DNA of 64,000 nt from Mansonella perstans (taxonomy: Eukaryota; Nematoda; Chromadorea; Rhabditida; Onchocercidae). The notes beneath the pieces were generated by a model. That model saw only the letters and a list, made by a program, of their open reading frames with translations. It had not been told where the DNA came from and made no database searches. The position numbers were made by a program, and so were the translations under genes. The stretch spans positions 372,001-436,000 of the forward strand of contig JBAMDO010000018.1 of the NCBI GenBank assembly GCA_037074765.1, read 5' to 3'. Below, one piece after another: positions 1 to 12,983 of this stretch (positions are counted from its first letter, which is position 1; the number at the start of each line of letters is the position of its first letter).

Positions 1-119
1 TATTAGAAGAGTGAAATGTTAAAACTATGAAGATAGTGTATATTGCAAGAAGTAACGTTGTAATGAATTAAGAAGAATGTTTGGACAATCTCAGAAATCT
101 CTCAATGCATTATTTTCAG

Positions 120-3100
120 GGCCAAAAGACACAAGGAATAGTGTCGCGGTGTCTCTCAACTAAATCTACTAACAATTTCGAGGAAATTTACTCGAAAGGT
201 TATATCAAGATTATCAAGATTATTAGGGAAATAACATTTTCATTATTGTTCAGATTAATTATTATCGCATAAATTTTAAAATTCTTAGATTAAAAAAAAT
301 TTTTTGAGAAATTAATTTTGCAGGAATGTCCATTGATAATGTATTATGGAATGAGAAATCCAAAATTATTAAAAAAAAAACTTCAAATAATCTGATCGAG
401 AAGAATGAAGGTATTCCAACTTATGTATGATTAATTCTGTTTGCCTCGTTCGATTTTTTTAAAATGATCTACTATTAAGTCCCCTCTTTTTTTTCCATTT
501 AAACTTTTAAAATAATATCATTCATTTAATTTATTCAACATTGATTGAAAACTTATAGATAGTTAAAGGGAGCGAAGAAAATAATCTGCAATGTTTTACG
601 TTTTATTTTTTTCCGTTGTAAATTTATTGCAATTAACTTTTTTCCCAGAAAACGAGAATATTTCAACCAAAAGAATTTTGCCGAAACGAAAAGCAAAGTC
701 GACGAGATGGAGGTATTCCGAAGATCTGTTTGTCTTGAATTCATCACTGAACAAGCGTAGTCGATCATCGCTGATAGTACAGCAAACCAAGCCGGTTTCA
801 ATCCTTAATGACGGCGCGACCATAAATAAGGTTAGCAATTTTTTTTATTTTGTCTTTAAATTAGCTTACATTAGCATTCTCTTTTTCCCTGTCTCAGATT
901 TTTTTTTTGTGATTTCTATAAATTACTAGGAGTATTTGAAAAAATTCGAAGTAGTGAATTATGTTTGTCCAAATTTGATTCCAGATTTTATATATTTTAT
1001 AGTTTAAATATTTCCTGCGCATTTTATCATTTTAGTTTGGATTTGAAAGTGAAGATGAAAATAATGAGAACGATTCCGAAAACATGAAATCAAAAATGTT
1101 GAATGCTTCGCAAATATCAGTTCCTCTTTCTTCGACGACTATAGAAATACCAAAAGTTTATAAGAAAAGCGTCTCGTAAGTTACAAATTTGAACTATATT
1201 TAGATCATTTTGGTAAGGACTTAACACCCTAAAGATATCCTACTTTTAAATGCTTTCATTTACTTTGTAAATAATCTGTGCGATGTTTATATGTAATTAC
1301 TTTGATGTATTTAAGACCTAATGATTGTGATTAAGGGTTGCTTCGAAAGCTTTGAAATCTAGAAGGATATCAATTTGGCAACAGAAAATTGGGGTATCTG
1401 ATAATAATGGATACAGAAATGGTTTTTCTCTGCACAAGACATTGAAGCCGCAAAGTACTGTGGCGCATACCGAGGTCGACTGCACCGATGATGGAGTAGG
1501 GAAAAATAAGTGTAAAAAAATAAATGGAAGCGTGGACAAGCATATTAAACTGATTAATGGCTTACATTTGAATCACTGTAAAAGACCGGTACTTATACTG
1601 AAACGGACGAAAGTTCCTGCTGGAATCAGTCATGAGGTAATTCCTTTGTTTAAAATAGTTGATATTTAAACTATAAAGGATCTCTAACATATCTTTTAGC
1701 GATCTTTAAAGAACTGAAATTTTTTTGTTTCAGAATGCTTCATCAGGACACGGGTCTAAAAATGATAGTGATGAAGATTTTGAGTTTTCTGGAATGTTAG
1801 AAAGTTCCGGTGGATCTGATTCTGATTCCGAAACTAATTCAGACTTTCGTTTAAAAAAGAATCGAAAAATAAAAAAGTATGTTGCATGTTGCATTTCGAA
1901 GATTCCAGAAAGTGATAGTTTGATAAAATTTCTATCGCTGTATAATTCATAAAAACTAAAAGTCATAAATTTTCAGGCACCAAAATAACTCAGTGTGCAA
2001 AAGCAAGCAATTAACTAGAGGTAAATTTAAATTCATATATGGATCATTCCATTCTATAACACGTTTTTAGCGATGTTATCACGTTCAGCTTGAAAAGTAG
2101 GCTGATGTGAGATTTCAAACTTCCACTTCAATACATTATGCACATTATGCTAGAACTACAAATATGCATTATATTCAACAGAGACATGACTGTGTACAAC
2201 ATTGTTCTGATATTATTGAAACTAATTTTTACCTGTCTTTTCAGCTTTTTTCTGTGAAATTATTTCAAATGCCAGTTTTTTTCTTCATTTCAGAGAGAAA
2301 ATCCGGCGGCAAACATACCACATTTAGTGTCATTTCGAACGTGTGTCCAAAGGTGTCTGTTTCAACACAGGTGATGAATTTTACAATAAATAATTTGGGT
2401 TATCGAATCTGAAATATGGCAGTTTTTTAAAAATGTTTTTACTTAGTTTAGGTTTAATTTCCACTCTGTGTTCTTTGAGTTAATTATTCATCTTTGCAGC
2501 TTATTGAAAAATTATGCCCAAAAATAATTAAATTTCTAGTCCAAGGAAATCAGCATTTCAGAGAGTCGAAACTCTGGAAGCAGTTTATCGTCGTTTACAT
2601 ACTTCTGAGATTCCGGAACGATTACCTTGTAGAGAGGCAGAATTCGAGCGAATATGCTCATTTATAAAAGAATGCATTACAAATGATGCGATTTCGCAAA
2701 CAATGTATGTAAGTGGTGTACCAGGTACTGGCAAAACTGCAACAGTGCAGCAAGTGAGTTTTTCTTTTGCTGTTGTGGTGATAAAATGATAACAGGTAAT
2801 TTTCTTTCTAGTCGATGGTGAACCAAAGCAAATATTTGGAAAATTATCATTGAAAACTGGTTTCAAAAGGATCTGGATCTGCTGATGGTTTTCTTTGATA
2901 GTCAGCTGTTCATAATAATAACAATGCAAATAGAATTAATCATTAATCTGCAGATTATTTTTCACATTGATTGTCATGTGCGGATCATTTTATAGTTAAA
3001 ACACTAAGAATATAGCGTCTCTTAAATTTTAATACGAAAATTTAATCTTGTGCGTATTTTCGGCTGTACGTCACCTGAAAGCTTCTGAAAAATCTTCATT

Positions 3101-5913
3101 TAATTTTGTTGCGGTTAATGCAATGGAACTATCAGATCCGAAGCAAATATTTGTCAAAATTTATCAGGATCTATTCAATTTGAAGAAGAAAATTGCTCCA
3201 AAGTAAGCTGATTTGCTCATTCGTGCTAATGCTCACTGCATTAATTGTCTACTAAATTCATGTTCCATAATAAAAAAATTGTATTAAGAATTTTTTGTTT
3301 CATTCTTTAATGAAATTAATGGGTTTTAAAACGATTTTAGGACAGCGCGAAGGAAACTGAACGATATCTTTCAGTATCGTGACAAGAAACGATTGCCAAT
3401 TATTATTTTAGTTGATGAGGTGAATAATTCTTGTTTCTAATATTTTGTGTTCTCTCTACATTTGAAATAATGATTTTTGCTTATACTCTATTACATTTCT
3501 GCTGTTCTCAACCTCTAGCTGATATTTGTTTCATAATTGTAAAATTTTCGGTTAATCACCAACTTGAAAAATTAGCAATGAAACATAAAGCAGATATTAA
3601 GATCGTAGGACTTTTCATTTCATTGATAAGGAGTGTCATATTAACTCTCTTCGCTGACTGCCTGTTACCTCTAGTTCATTCCATGTGATATGATGTGGTT
3701 CCATCTACATTTTCTTTACACGTAGAATTCTTGGAAGAAAATGCGCAAATATTACGATAACACTAATTATTTTTTTAGCTGGATCTACTGAACACTAAAA
3801 AACAGGAAATAATTTACGATATATTTAACTGGTCGGCAAATGAAGGATCGCTTGTAAATATCATAGCCATTGCGAATACTCTGGACCTTCCAGAGAGATT
3901 TTTTTCGCAACGCATTTCAAGTCGATTGGTAATTTTTTTCCAGTTGTTGGCATTAGGTTATTTTTTTATTATAAAAAAAAAAGTAAGTAAACAAAGTTGA
4001 GCTTTGCTTGAATCATTCATTACTTGGAATTATCTTGTTGTAGGGTGCCAATAGGCTTTGCTTCCAACCATACGATCATGACGAAGTTGCATACATCATT
4101 CGAGATCGTCTACGTGATTCAACTGCTGTCGAAGCAGAAGCTATTGAATTGGCAAGTCGAAAAGTAAGTTTATTTCTATGATGATTATAAATATGTTAGT
4201 GAAGTAAAACAATTTTTGTTAGATAGTTTTTTTAGTTCGTTAAGCGGCTGAAATAGACTAAAATAAGGAAGTTAGTCATGTAGATGGTAGTAAATAAATT
4301 TATTTTAAAGTTAGTACATTGCAGTTTAATCATTTTTTTTTACCACTATGATGGTTATTTTCAATCCGATTATATAAAAGTGATATAAAGTGGTCGTTTA
4401 TATTTGACTATTTGTGGATGAGTAGTTGCTGTTCATTTTTACTCTTTGCTACAGTTTATATCAAGTTCTACACTAGGTGGCAGCTATCTCGGGTGATTTG
4501 CGAAAAGCCTTAGATATCCTACGAAGCGCTACAGAGCTTGCGATCAGTGCTAATCAAAAACAGCTTACAATGAAAAACGTAAACATTTTCATATGTGGCC
4601 ATTGAATTAGACTCTTTGCTATGTGGACATTTCTTTCCTTTTAACAACCCGGAAATATTATTGTTTAGGTACAAGATGCTATTCGCCAAGCATCCACAAG
4701 TGTTCGAGTTGAGTTGATACGAGCTTTATCGCAACATTCTATCCTACTTCTTCGTGCTGCTCTTGCTGAACAATTAAGTTCAGGTTTGTTATTAATGTGC
4801 GAATAAAGAACTATGAAATGCAGGTGACAAATCATAGCGGCATGGTTGCATTGGTTTCGGATTAAGCCAAATGATAGAATGTTAAGTAAGTCTATTGCAC
4901 TGACCCCACTGTTCCAGCATTCATTGTTTAACTTCAAACAAAGCTGATTATGTTTATATAACAGTTGCATATTTTAGGTCTAGATGAATTCCAGTTTCAA
5001 ATTCTTTTCAAACAGTACCTTCTGCAGTGCAACGTTGCAAACATTATTCCAGTCTCAGCAAGTGCTGCATATCGAAATGCTATGGAAATGTGCAGGTCAG
5101 TCAACTAAAGAAAACTATTTTTCATGCTCTTGCGTCGTGAAAAAATCTGGGAAGTTGTTTTTTTTTTTTTTTTTTTTTTTTTGAGAATTCGTTTGTCCGA
5201 TGCAGATAAATGGTTGTGTTGGGAGGAATCAGTCTGAAATGATAGGATGGATATAGTCGAGTAGGAATCCGAAGATTTGTCGGTGAATTCGAAAAAAACA
5301 GTTACTTTGAGGTTCTTACACGGAACTGAACACTGACTCTTATTTAGTTTCCTACAGGGTCTGCTTCCTAACTAATCAAGTTAAAACTCGTCGCGAGTCA
5401 GAGGTCGTCAGATATAACAGTCATAGAGTAAATGATCTCTGACCAATCAGATTGAAGAACATAGGTCAGAGGTTATAATAATTGCAGCAAGCAGTAAATT
5501 CAAATCAATAAATATAGTATTTAGAATCATTTATGCAGAGTGCGTCTCCATATTACTAGCAAACGTCTTTTTTAAATGCAGTTTATTAAAAAGTTTTAAA
5601 TTATTACAAAGTAATGTTGTAGTATGAAATTATTTCATGACATTACAATATAAATTTTCAATACAAAATTATTCCGGTTTTTTCAGTGTTTTGGTCTCTT
5701 CTTGCACTCTTATTTTCAGTCATTTAAAATCAATATCTATATAATAGAGATATTGATTTTTTTCATAATAACTCTTTCCTTTACTGCAGTGAGCGATTAT
5801 TGGTGGCAGCATCCGGAATTGGTAATATGTCTCGACGTTTCCGCCTTGGAATGACAACGCATGAAATACAATTTGCTTTCAGACAAATCGATGAATCAAC
5901 CCGATTGAAATAA
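120..5913 (+). CDS. orc-1: Origin recognition complex subunit 1 (ORC1), 5' end open
   Basis: ORC1 is the AAA+ ATPase subunit of the origin recognition complex that loads replicative helicase onto chromatin. Exons as read: 120-198, 324-410, 649-830, 1036-1175, 1336-1636, 1734-1876, 1977-2020, 2294-2370, 2562-2753, 3063-3202, 3341-3419, 3779-3928, 4044-4163, 4477-4578, 4669-4783, 4978-5095, 5790-5913, all phase-compatible, giving about 730 codons. The first eight exons encode a charged, Ser/Lys-rich, probably disordered region. The AAA+ core follows: Walker A GVPGTGKT at 2715-2738, Walker B ILVDE-LD split across 3419/3779, the sensor segment IAIANTLDLPER, and an arginine-finger-like SSRLGAN region. 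A winged-helix C terminus ends at TAA 5911-5913. No BAH domain is visible, so either it lies upstream or it is absent. The acceptor before 3063 is not AG (see findings). The last intron carries an insertion. Identity is firm; the N-terminal exons are less certain. Confidence 0.9.
5159..5182. repeat. Poly-T tract in last ORC1 intron
   Basis: An uninterrupted T run of about 24 bases at the left edge of a more GC-rich insertion. It could be an old poly-A tail in reverse orientation or simple slippage. Confidence 0.7.
5213..5565. mobile_element. Possible solo LTR or other insertion in ORC1 intron
   Basis: About 350 bp whose composition is richer in G and C than the surrounding intron. It begins TGTTGGGAGGA, contains AATAAA near 5508, and ends near a CTAGCA. 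A TG start, CA end and internal polyadenylation signal are the usual marks of an LTR. No clear target-site duplication was found and no coding remnant is present. It could equally be an unrelated non-autonomous element. Confidence 0.3.
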
Positions 5914-8565
5914 TTTCCCGGATTACTTTTTCTAGCTTTAAATAGTTGCTGGATGTGCAATTATGGCTGTCAAGTGCCAAGTACCATCTTTGAAATAATT
6001 TGAAATTTTTTAACGTTTTGACATACAAATTTCAATGATATCTTTTCTTTATACGAAAATTTAGAATAGAAATGTGGCATTCTTTTTGCTAGTCATGAAG
6101 AAATCCTAGAACGAAAGTCAATGGAAATGTTCTCAATAATTTTCAAACAGTTTTTTAGAAATTAAATCTGTTGATTTTTGAATGTTCTTAGTACTATAAT
6201 TCAATTCTATAGATTGAATTATCATTCATGAGATCATGCCATTGTACATTAATAGTGTTTTTCGTTAAATTATAGATTACATGGTCACTGATTTAATTCT
6301 AATTACTTTTCCACACAACTTTATATTTCTCCTAATTACTTTTATATATACAAATTTCATACTTATTAGCTATGTTTCTTGGATGAATACAATTCAGGAT
6401 TGAATTCAGTACTAAGGAAACAATTAATTGCTGTATATCTAGGCGAACGTCTGTTGATTAGGTGATTATTTCTTCGTTTTAGGACTAATTAACATTTTGT
6501 TTACATCACTTCATTTTTTGATTCTAGAACTTCTGGAATCAATAACAGCTTATCACTATTTCGTGGTGTTTTAGCGATTTATCATTTTATTCATTTAAAA
6601 AATGTTTTTTCATATCTGTTTATCTGTATCAAATTGGCGTGAGTTATTTTTCAATTTTTAGAAATCTGGCGCTAAAAAGATGTGCTCTAAAATCGATAAA
6701 CGTGTTCTGTATATTTTTGTTAAGTTTTCTTATATTTCATTCTATTCTAATCAATCTTTTAAATTTTGCTGATTTCCTTGAGGCATTTCTTTAGGACATT
6801 GTTTTCATACTGTCGGGAGTTGTGTGTATGTTTGGATCTCCATTGTGTAATGGCTTTGATTAAATCAGCACCTAATTAATGCCATACTTTTCTAAGAAAG
6901 GTAACAAACTAGGAGTAGTAAAAGATATGAGGGAAACAAATGAAAGTCATGTCATGGATGATTTATTAGATATTCAGGCTAAATCTAGCATTTCTTAATT
7001 AGAAACAAAAGATCATTAAGAAGCTATTTTATTACTATCATAAGAATGTTTTTATTTCATGTTCATTGCAGTTCAGTTGTATCTAGGTTTCTTTTAGGAG
7101 AAGATTAAACAGTACAGACAATTCATTTTTAATTATCCTTTATTTATTTCATTTTTTGTTTTTATCGTATCTGAAGAACATTTAATGATTTTAAATGTTT
7201 TGTTGAAGGTTACATATCATTGATATCAGAATAATATTAGAAGTTTACTACTGCCTTCCAGTTTACATATCTATTAATTGTTTAGACTTCTAATTATTGA
7301 TCCTGTCATATAAACGGTCCAAAAAGTGGTGTTAGATATAAATGTTTACTGGTGGATGCTAAAATTTGCTTTAATTTGATTACGATGCATTTATGCTCGA
7401 CTTTGTTTACTTATTTCATATTTTCATCATAAATGTCTTTTCATTGAATTTCTCCAAGAAATTATATGCATTTCAGAATTATTTATATGTAAATTATATT
7501 GCAAAATTTCGTTCCCTAGAATCAAATTTTAGGATTTTTTTGTTTATATGTTACAAGTGCATATATCTTCCTATATGTCAATTTTTTTTTTCTTTTTGAA
7601 ATTTGCCAAATTTATTGAGATAGTTTATGGAATAAAAAAATTATTGTTTAAAATTTATTGCTTGATTTATTTTTTGGCACTAATTGGCCATTAATTTCAT
7701 TCTTTCTTTGTATGTAAAATTCATAGATGTATATTTGCAAGGTTTAGATTTGTCAAATAATGATTTTGTTTTTTCTTTAGAAAAGTAATTTGTAGCACAA
7801 TAAGAGAGATATTTTAGCTTTAATAGCATGTCATTTAATGAAATGTTGTGTTCGAAAAATTGACTTTATCGATTAACCTTAACGAGTCAGTGAGGTCTTA
7901 AAAGCTAAGAAGAATATTTATATAAGATTAAGCATGGATGAAATATTTTAGGGAAGGATGTTTTTTGGAATATTATCTCCGTCATCGAGAGTCATCGAAG
8001 TATGATCGAGATACGTAACTGTCAATTGTTATGCAATAACAAAGATGTAGAAAAACTATAGAAAATTCATGTTGGATTATGAAGGTAAGTATTGTGATAA
8101 TTGAAGAATACAAAAAGAAATATGAACAAAAAATTTTATCATAGATTTAAAGTGAATTAATCTAAATGGTATAATGATATAAAAAATAATTGATGATACA
8201 GAGAAAAATGATTGTTACCATTTTTTTAATTGATAATTATTGTGTTACAAAAATTTGATTGAATGTTGTAACAAAGGTAACAAATATAACTTTTGGTATA
8301 TCCATTATTGCCCATTTCTCTTGTCATTTAATTGAATTTTTCATTTGATGAAATAAATTTTAACTATTGATGGGTTTTTTTTTTTTTTTTTTTTTTATTA
8401 ATATTACAATGATTGAAATGTTTTATTTCCAGTTCAGTAGAGCAATAATACTTTTGATTCATTTCAATTACACAATGAACAAAGTAGTATGTAATGATAA
8501 AATCATTTTTTTTTTTACATTATCCAACGAACAATTTTAATTGCAGGAGTGTAAATGTATATATA

Positions 8566-8587
8566 TGTGTGTGTGTGTGTGTGTGTG
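8566..8587. repeat. (TG)n microsatellite
   Basis: About 11 uninterrupted TG units, preceded by a short TA run. Confidence 0.9.
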
Positions 8588-9052
8588 ACGTACTTTGATT
8601 ATCGATTTATCAAACTATCGTCACCGTTATTGTTTAAAAGATACAAAACACTGATTCATCTCAAATATGTGTCCCCTTATTATGTATCGATTGGTAAAAT
8701 TTTTTGAAATGTAAAAAGTAAGCGTGAGCTAATTTATATTTTTTTGATGAAATTTAGTTAGTTTAGAAAAGAAGAAAAGTTTTTTTTTTTTTTTTTTTTT
8801 ATGAATATAATGCATAATAGAAAAATAGTTAGAAGGTTTTTACTTTAAAAAAATATCAAATACATTTAAACATAAATCATAAATACATTTTAAAAAAAAA
8901 AAAAAAAGTATAGCTTTAGCATTCATTAATATTCCTAATTTTTGTTTTTTTTTTCCCTTTATATCAATAACGTATATATAAGATGATGGTGACATAGCAA
9001 CAGCAAGGGACAAGTAAAATGCATCATAAAATATCAAATAGAGAAACATTAT

Positions 9053-9087
<35 letters not shown>

Positions 9088-9719
9088 ATAGTGAAATAGC
9101 TAGTTGACAGTAATTCATTCTAAAGTAATAGATATAACTGGTGGAATTTAATAACATTTATATATATATATATATTTTTTTTTAAAATGATTTTCATTAG
9201 AAATATTTTGAATTCTTTAAAAGAATTTTTTTGGGAAAAAAATTTTTTTTTTCTCAAGTTATTATTACATTCTTCTAATTGTGTACTTTTACTAATGTTA
9301 TATTATCATTATTAATATGAAGCATTAAATGATCAAAAAAACATATCATCAAAAGGTTTTTTTTTTTTTTTTTTTTTTTTCACATTTGTTATTTATTTCT
9401 ATTATATTTACTATTAGTGAAATTTTGCAAAAAAAAAAAAAAAAAAAATAAAAGAAAATAAATTAGAAATTCAATTATTTTCAAAATAGAGAAATTTTTT
9501 ACATGCTTTAAATTTTAAAGGAAAATTTTTTTTTTTCCTCTTTTCATATTTTACAAAATTATTTTTCTGATTTATTCATCCCTCAAATGTGTAGAGTTTA
9601 AAAAACATTCTTAAATGTAGGAACGGACTGAGTATAGATAAAAGCTTTCGCAAATAGCATTGACTCATGTCCTTGAATTCGTCATTAATTTTAATAATAT
9701 TTCTCTCTTTCTGTCTCTT

Positions 9720-9744
9720 CCTCTCTCTCTCTCTCTCTCTCTCT
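9720..9744. repeat. (CT)n microsatellite
   Basis: About 12 CT units within a longer pyrimidine-rich stretch. It creates artefactual Leu/Ser or Arg/Glu reading frames on the two strands. Confidence 0.9.
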
Positions 9745-10088
9745 TTCTTTCTCTTTCTTATTTTGTTTGCTATGGTTAAAAAGAGTCGAAAATGCCGGTT
9801 TTTTAAAAAAGATTTTTTTTTTTTTTTTTTTACTTTATCGTTTCTTCCTCTGTTTGTTTCTTCAGCTATTTGATTTTCATGGAAATGACTGAATGAATTT
9901 TTATTTATTATGACATGTAATAATGAGATGATTTGAAAGACATTAAAAGCATATATTTGATCATTTTGTAAGTTTTTTTCTTTTTTTTTTTTTTTTTTTT
10001 TTTTCAATTTCTATCGTTATTCCTTTTTCTATCGATCATTTTTTGCTATATTTTCATTTCCGGAAATAACTAGCTCATAAATTTTGAA

Positions 10089-10272
10089 TTTTATTACATT
10101 TATCATTTGGATACTTTTAATAATTTCAAAATTTCCCTTATTATAAATGAAATAATTTTCACTTATTTATAGTGAGGTAAAATTAAGGAGAAAAATAAGA
10201 AAACATTTAAGATTTTATAATAAGGGAAATTTTGAAATTAATAAAAGTATCCAAATGATAAAGTAATAAAAT
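10089..10272. repeat. Inverted repeat with arms of about 60 bp
   Basis: The left arm at about 10089-10147 is nearly the reverse complement of the right arm at about 10213-10272, with only a few mismatches. Both contain the block TTTGGATACTTTTA or its complement. The loop is about 65 bp and AT-rich. This fits a small hairpin-forming (foldback or MITE-like) element or an inverted duplication. No transposase is nearby. Confidence 0.75.
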
Positions 10273-12983
10273 TTTTTTTTTTCTTAAAAAAAGTTTTAAT
10301 ATCACTGATTCCAGTTATAGTTTTGTTTAACACATCCACAGTACATCTATATTTTCTTTTCCAAATTTTGTCATTTAATTGACATTAAAGTAGATTTGAT
10401 AATCTTCAATTTACTGAACACTACTTCATTTACTGAATCAATAGATGACAAGAGATAACATGTATGTAATGTCCATGGGAATTGACAATTAAAAATGATT
10501 GATAATTTTTCGATTTCTAGGCAATTTTTGTTGCAATTTTCCGCGTCACAGAAAATGCAAATTTATTACAATTCGACTGCACCACATTAATTTTGATCTG
10601 AATATTTTCAGTAATGGTATCGTTATTTTATTTGTCGCTGAATTGGTTGATTGTAAAAGATAATGGATTTGATCTGATTGCAGAGAGCAGTTGTTTGAGA
10701 AATATGAAAATGATGAAAAGTTAATTTTTTTGAGATTAATTATCCTTCGTTATACATTTCAATGTTACGAAAAGCTATAAATTTAATAGACTGGAGTGGT
10801 GGATAAAAATTTACAACGTTTTCCCTGTAACATTCATGTTTATATATTTCTAATGATAAATTTTCATTACTAATAACAAATTGATTATTCCTGTTTAATT
10901 GGACCAACAATAGCGATATTATAAATATTTTTATATTTGATGAAATAGTTACTTTAGTTAATAAATGGCATTACTAAATTTGAGCCAGAAGTTCATTGAT
11001 TTGCAATTAGTGATTAGTGCTTTGAATACTTTTTGTTAAAATAGTTAAATTTTATTATTTGGTACATCATTTTGTTGAATTATTCTTTATGAGAAGGATA
11101 TTTGTCTCATTTTGCATTTTTTTAACAAAAGATTTCCTCTTAATAGTTGACAACTTGAGGTGACACACCTTATCGGATAATTTTTTATAGCTTATCAAAT
11201 ATTTTTTGTTTTGTTAGAATTTTAAATGCTACCAAAATGTTTCGTTGACTTGTTATATATTGTAAGTTCATTTTGTTCTTTTTAGACTTGAGAATTAAAA
11301 ATAACTTGAAAAAGATTTCATTAATATTGATCCTTTAAAAAAAAAAGATTTAAAAATATGTGAGCATAATTTTAGACGAATTTTTGAAAATGTTAAATAA
11401 GTGGATTGGACAATTTTTTATGCTTTTTATTTCAGATCACTTAGGGCATAATTTGATTATTTTGGAATTTTTTTTTTTTTGGAGATAAAAAGGAGCAGAA
11501 AATTAATAAAACATCTTTAATGATTTTTTTTTTTCATTCTTGTCAAAGAGTGGCCAAATGAAGTGATTAGATGACGCGAATATATATATATATGAATGAA
11601 TTATTTGAGGAAGAATATGTGCCTGGTAAAGAAAATTGATGAAAGTTGATCCATCCTTGATTCATATTTGATTGGGTTATTTTTTCTCCCTATTCAATTG
11701 TTGGAAAGGAATGTGATGAGGATGTATGTAAGTATATTTCATGTAAATTTAATTTATTTTAATTTATTTGTTATGTAATTGAAGTGTGAAATATTCACTT
11801 TACTGATGTTTTTAATTTCGCTTGCCAAATCGTAACTACTAATTTAGTTGATGAGCTAGGCGATGGATTAAAATAAATTGAACAGATGGGATTAGGATGG
11901 GATTAGTACTAATGCATCCTCAGTTATACCTTCTGCTATGCATTAAATGTAGAAGCAATTTTGTTGATATTTAAAATGATTGTTATTATAATTTATTGAT
12001 TTCAAATTTCAAAAATGTCAATTTCGGTGATGTAAAAAGTTGATTCATTTGAGATTTTTTATATAAGAATAAGCGTGAATGATCATTTCCTGCTATCCAT
12101 TCTTCCTCTAATCATTTTATTTTATTAAAATTTAAAAACCAGTTTTAGAGAGTTTTCCATAATTATTTCATGATGTTGATTGTGTGCTAAAGTTCTTTCA
12201 CAGTTGTTTGCATTTAGAGGATTAGAAAGAAAATGAAGGGACAAAGTATGTTTTTGTTATGGAGAAATGAATGGCCGTCATATTATATATCATATTTGGT
12301 ATTTTTTCTCAATGAAAACTGTTCATTTTGCTTGAAAATTTAGTTCATCTTTCAAATACTTCAAAATGATAGCTTGCATTCATTTTTCACATGTGTAATG
12401 TGTTTTTCAAAATTGCAATTATAACCTTTTGACATGTAACGAATAATATGTTCATCTTATCTCATCTTTTTAGTTTTGCCTTCTGGATTCATTCATTACG
12501 AGGAAATGAAATATTGTACTAATTTTAAACTCAAATGGCAAGAAATAATAGAGAGAAGGAAGAATGATTTATTAGCTTGGTTGAACATGGTTGACAAAAA
12601 TGCTTTTGAGAATTAGTGGAAGACCAAGTGTGTAAAGGAAAGAATGATTAATTAATTTATTAGTTTAATTACCTTGATTGTTTTACCTGAGAAGAAAATA
12701 GTTATAATTTCAAGATTTCTATTGAAAGCAAGCAATCAGTAAATGAAATCGTATGATGCTTAAAGATAAAAATGTTTCATTCTTTATTACTGATTGATAC
12801 TTAGTAAGTATTGATCGGTATAGTATCAAGATTGGAATCTTTTCATATGTAAAATTCCTATATTTTTTTAATATATAAATTGTTAAATTTTGTTGTGATG
12901 CTTTGTTAACGCTATCGTGTCGTATCGCATCGCTAAATTTGATAATTGTAATAATGAATTTTTTTTTTTTTTTTTTTTTGTAG

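Larger units (their letters stand above)
5914..12983. other. Long AT-rich interval between ORC1 and the phosphatase
   Basis: No convincing exon was found here. It holds many T or A homopolymers of 15 to 30 bases (for example near 8371, 8780, 9058, 9358, 9430, 9976, 12959), a TG repeat, a CT repeat and an inverted repeat. It must also contain the missing start exon of the phosphatase. One weak candidate is an ATG at 7958 followed by 14 codons and a GTATGA donor at 8000 in the right phase. Long lysine- or phenylalanine-rich ORFs in this interval come from the homopolymers. Confidence 0.7.

Noticed and set aside
2585..2929. 114-residue minus-strand open frame
   Set aside because: It is the antisense shadow of the ORC1 Walker A exon and its intron.
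8840..9157. 105-residue minus-strand open frame
   Set aside because: It spans two homopolymer runs encoding Lys or Phe strings and has no homology signal or splice context.
9576..10007. 143-residue minus-strand open frame rich in Lys
   Set aside because: It is created by poly-T tracts and a CT microsatellite; the composition is low-complexity with no domain.
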